From positions 2,421 through 10,961 of the forward strand of contig DHUL01000088.1 in assembly GCA_002409145.1 (NCBI GenBank): DNA of 8,541 nt, read 5' to 3'. A model generated the notes under the pieces. That model was not told the origin of the DNA. It searched no databases and saw only the letters and a list, made by a program, of their open reading frames with translations. Both the position numbers and the translations under genes were made by a program. Shown piece after piece: positions 7,073 through 8,541 of this stretch. The DNA is from Bacteroidales bacterium UBA5235 (GTDB taxonomy: Bacteria > Bacteroidota > Bacteroidia > Bacteroidales > VadinHA17). Numbering within the stretch: the stretch's first letter is position 1; each line of letters begins with the position of its first letter.

Positions 7073-8194
7073 TTATAAAATGCTTTTTAATGCCTGGTTC
7101 ATACATTGCCGGTAGTAGTCATTCATTTTGTTACCCGTGAAGAGGGCTATACCTGAGGCGCCTGCCCTTAACGAGACAAGAGTTGCCTCTTTAAGTTCTT
7201 CAGGGGTTAGCTGGGCAAGATGCAGTCCGCTGTACAGAGGTATCCTGCCTCCCAGAGCTTCCACGCCTTCTTTTGTTGCCTGACCAATCCATTCAACAGG
7301 CTGACCCTCATATCTTTGATAGATCATTGGCATGATCACATCCATCTTCCAGTTAACCCAGTCTTGCCTGACTCTGAATTTAGAAATCCCTGGTGTCGGA
7401 AAGACAGCCGCCGTAAGCAGCTTGTTATTACTGTGTGCTGTGTCATAAAGCTCGTTTACAAGTCCGGTTAAGACATCAAGCCTGAACTTAAGCCATTTTT
7501 CGTCAGTTAAAGGGTCAGGAAGGTCAAATGGGTCAATCCCTTCAGTCTGTTTAAAACTCTTCCGGCAGGTCTCACAGTAACAGTAATCAAATTGAGGATG
7601 GATAAGATCGTCTTGCGGGATATCATATTTTGCCCTGTGAAAGGCAGCCAGAACAGCATCAGGATAGCGTATGTAATCGAGATGTATACCGGCGAGCTCA
7701 TTGTAGCTGCAAAGGTCAGAAACGCGGGACTTCATGAACTCGTGAACCTCCGGGTTGGAAGGGCACAGCCACCTGTAATCGTTTATATAGGCAGGCCTGT
7801 CAATGCATGATTCACCCTTGGCATTGACAACATACCACGAGGGGTGATGTTTCATTATGGCTGCATCAGGGTACTCCAGGGAAATGATCCAGGCATGAAG
7901 ATTGATATCAGCCTCAAGTGCAACGGGCAGCACCTGGTCGATAATATCTTTTTTGCGGGTAAGCAGTAAGACATCTGTTATACCCCATTTTTTAAAGTCA
8001 CCAAACATCCATTTCCATTCACTGGTTGTCTTAGCCATATCAGGGTAATCATTCGGATGTACCCATGCCCATGTTTTTCTGCTTGATGCAAGGTGACAGC
8101 TGTTCTTACAGCCGGCTAAACCAGGAGAAAGAGCCAGCCCTGATATTGCTAATCCTCCTGTCCCCAGTACTTTTATGAAATCACGTTTTTTCAT
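7073..8194 (-). CDS. GHL10/DUF187-type glycosidase-like TIM-barrel lipoprotein
   Basis: This 373-residue protein resembles the glycosyl hydrolase-like GHL10 (DUF187) group, predicted (beta/alpha)8 barrels. The N-terminus MKKRDFIKVLGTGG resembles a Tat signal, but with Lys-Arg instead of Arg-Arg, followed by a hydrophobic stretch and a lipobox LAGC with Cys29, so it is probably a lipoprotein anchored in the periplasm. Barrel landmarks are GITDVLLLTR (71-80, strand), ADINLHAWII (95-104), GIHLDYIRYPD (169-179), the strand LTAAVFPTPG (260-269), DVIMPMIYQRY (285-295) and SGIALFTGN (347-355). Asp173 in HLDYIRYP is the best catalytic or sugar-binding candidate, and Asp285 sits at the end of a later strand. 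A cysteine-rich loop, CYCETC (205-210), follows the fourth-strand region, as in some related families. Activity is not proven for this group, so 'glycosidase-like' is the limit of the claim. An AAGG directly abuts the ATG and is too close to act as a normal ribosome site. Confidence 0.82.
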   Translation of the reverse strand: MKKRDFIKVLGTGGLAISGLALSPGLAGCKNSCHLASSRKTWAWVHPNDYPDMAKTTSEWKWMFGDFKKWGITDVLLLTRKKDIIDQVLPVALEADINLHAWIISLEYPDAAIMKHHPSWYVVNAKGESCIDRPAYINDYRWLCPSNPEVHEFMKSRVSDLCSYNELAGIHLDYIRYPDAVLAAFHRAKYDIPQDDLIHPQFDYCYCETCRKSFKQTEGIDPFDLPDPLTDEKWLKFRLDVLTGLVNELYDTAHSNNKLLTAAVFPTPGISKFRVRQDWVNWKMDVIMPMIYQRYEGQPVEWIGQATKEGVEALGGRIPLYSGLHLAQLTPEELKEATLVSLRAGASGIALFTGNKMNDYYRQCMNQALKSIL

Positions 8195-8236
8195 CCTTAA
8201 TGCAAGATTATGACAGTGGCATCGTCGTAAATGATT

Positions 8237-8541
8237 TTATTCGAACTTAAGTGAGTATAGATCAGCATCTTTCATTTTTATTCTCATGCTGATTACCTTT
8301 CCTTCCAGATCCGAGACATCCGACCCGTTTTTCCATCTGACCTCCCGTGCAGTCTCGTTTCCTATAACAGGCAGGCAATCGTCAGATGATCTGCCCGCTA
8401 TTACATTGCCCTGTTCGTCGGCAAGTTCAATAATTATGTAGCCGGCAGCCGAAGTCGAAAAATTCAGAATGAGAGATGTTCCTTTAAAGATCAGAGGTCT
8501 GGTTTCTGCAAAGCCTTCGGCAGCGGATGCATGAAGGGAAG
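8237..8541 (-). CDS. C-terminal beta-sandwich of a larger, probably exported protein (5' cut)
   Basis: The last 100 residues of a gene enter from the right edge and end at TAA (8237-8239). The reading frame is fixed by the uninterrupted translation from base 8539 down. The sequence is rich in beta strands: TRPLIFKGTSLILNFSTSA, YIIIELADEQGNVIAG, TAREVRWKNGSDVSDLEG, SMRIKMKDADLYSLKFE. This arrangement, with a 'W..GSDVS.L.GK...R....DADLYS..F' ending, is the C-terminal domain found on many uncharacterised proteins of Bacteroidota and Planctomycetota that I associate with propeller-type glycoside hydrolases (GH32- or sialidase-like). The catalytic part is outside the window, so the activity cannot be named. 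It stands 42 bases before the GHL10-like gene and is probably the same operon. Confidence is high that this is coding and moderate for the domain type. Confidence 0.75.
   Translation of the reverse strand, partial: SLHASAAEGFAETRPLIFKGTSLILNFSTSAAGYIIIELADEQGNVIAGRSSDDCLPVIGNETAREVRWKNGSDVSDLEGKVISMRIKMKDADLYSLKFE

Larger units (their letters stand above)
1..8541 (-). other. Putative seven-gene catabolic operon (incomplete at both ends)
   Basis: All seven genes face the same way, gaps are 4 to 47 bases, and no intrinsic terminator or convincing promoter was seen between them. The order in transcription is beta-sandwich protein, GHL10-like lipoprotein, propeller lipoprotein, Gfo/Idh/MocA dehydrogenase, DegT aminotransferase, ceramidase-like hydrolase, SSS symporter. 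Exported proteins come first, then cytoplasmic enzymes, then the transporter. The layout suggests breakdown of a substrate outside the cytoplasm, import of a product and further processing inside. Both operon ends, and any regulator, kinase or SusC/SusD pair, lie outside the window, so its true extent is unknown. Confidence 0.65.

Overview
All seven genes in this window lie on the minus strand, in one closely packed block. Reading in the direction of transcription (from high to low coordinates), they are: the tail of a protein with a C-terminal beta-sandwich (8237-8541, cut by the window edge); a lipoprotein of the GHL10/DUF187 type, which resembles a glycosidase (7073-8194); a lipoprotein with an FN3-like domain and a PQQ-type beta-propeller (5482-7059); a Gfo/Idh/MocA oxidoreductase (4376-5446); a DegT/DnrJ/EryC1/StrS PLP aminotransferase (3151-4371); a short protein of the neutral/alkaline ceramidase superfamily (1800-3110); and a sodium:solute symporter of the SSS family that runs off the other edge (1-1752). 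The gaps between genes are 42, 13, 35, 4, 40 and 47 bases, with no clear terminator or promoter, so the block looks like an internal part of one operon. No RNA gene, mobile element, CRISPR array or long repeat was seen. No stretch above about 50 bases lacks a gene.

The organism is most likely a member of the Bacteroidota, perhaps an environmental Bacteroidales or relative. The starts almost all lack a Shine-Dalgarno sequence and are preceded by A/T-rich sequence. The two lipoproteins (lipoboxes ISSC and LAGC) look like those of the phylum, and the gene families are common in its polysaccharide and metabolite utilisation loci. A Planctomycetota, Lentisphaerota or Verrucomicrobiota origin cannot be excluded, because the same families cluster there too.

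The likely logic, which is inference, is as follows. Periplasmic lipoproteins bind or trim a glycoside-like substrate, and the SSS symporter brings a small product into the cytoplasm. A cytoplasmic ceramidase-like zinc hydrolase, probably an amidase or ester hydrolase, removes an acyl or similar group. The aminotransferase and the NAD(P)-dependent oxidoreductase then interconvert amine, ketone and alcohol on a sugar or cyclitol. The best candidate for an undescribed system is therefore a catabolic (or less likely biosynthetic) route for an N-substituted amino sugar or aminocyclitol. Three of the proteins carry substitutions at positions that matter in their best-studied relatives: the SSS symporter lacks the usual Na2-site aspartate, the ceramidase-like protein has Asn at the nucleophilic Ser position, and the oxidoreductase has Asn in place of the catalytic Asp.
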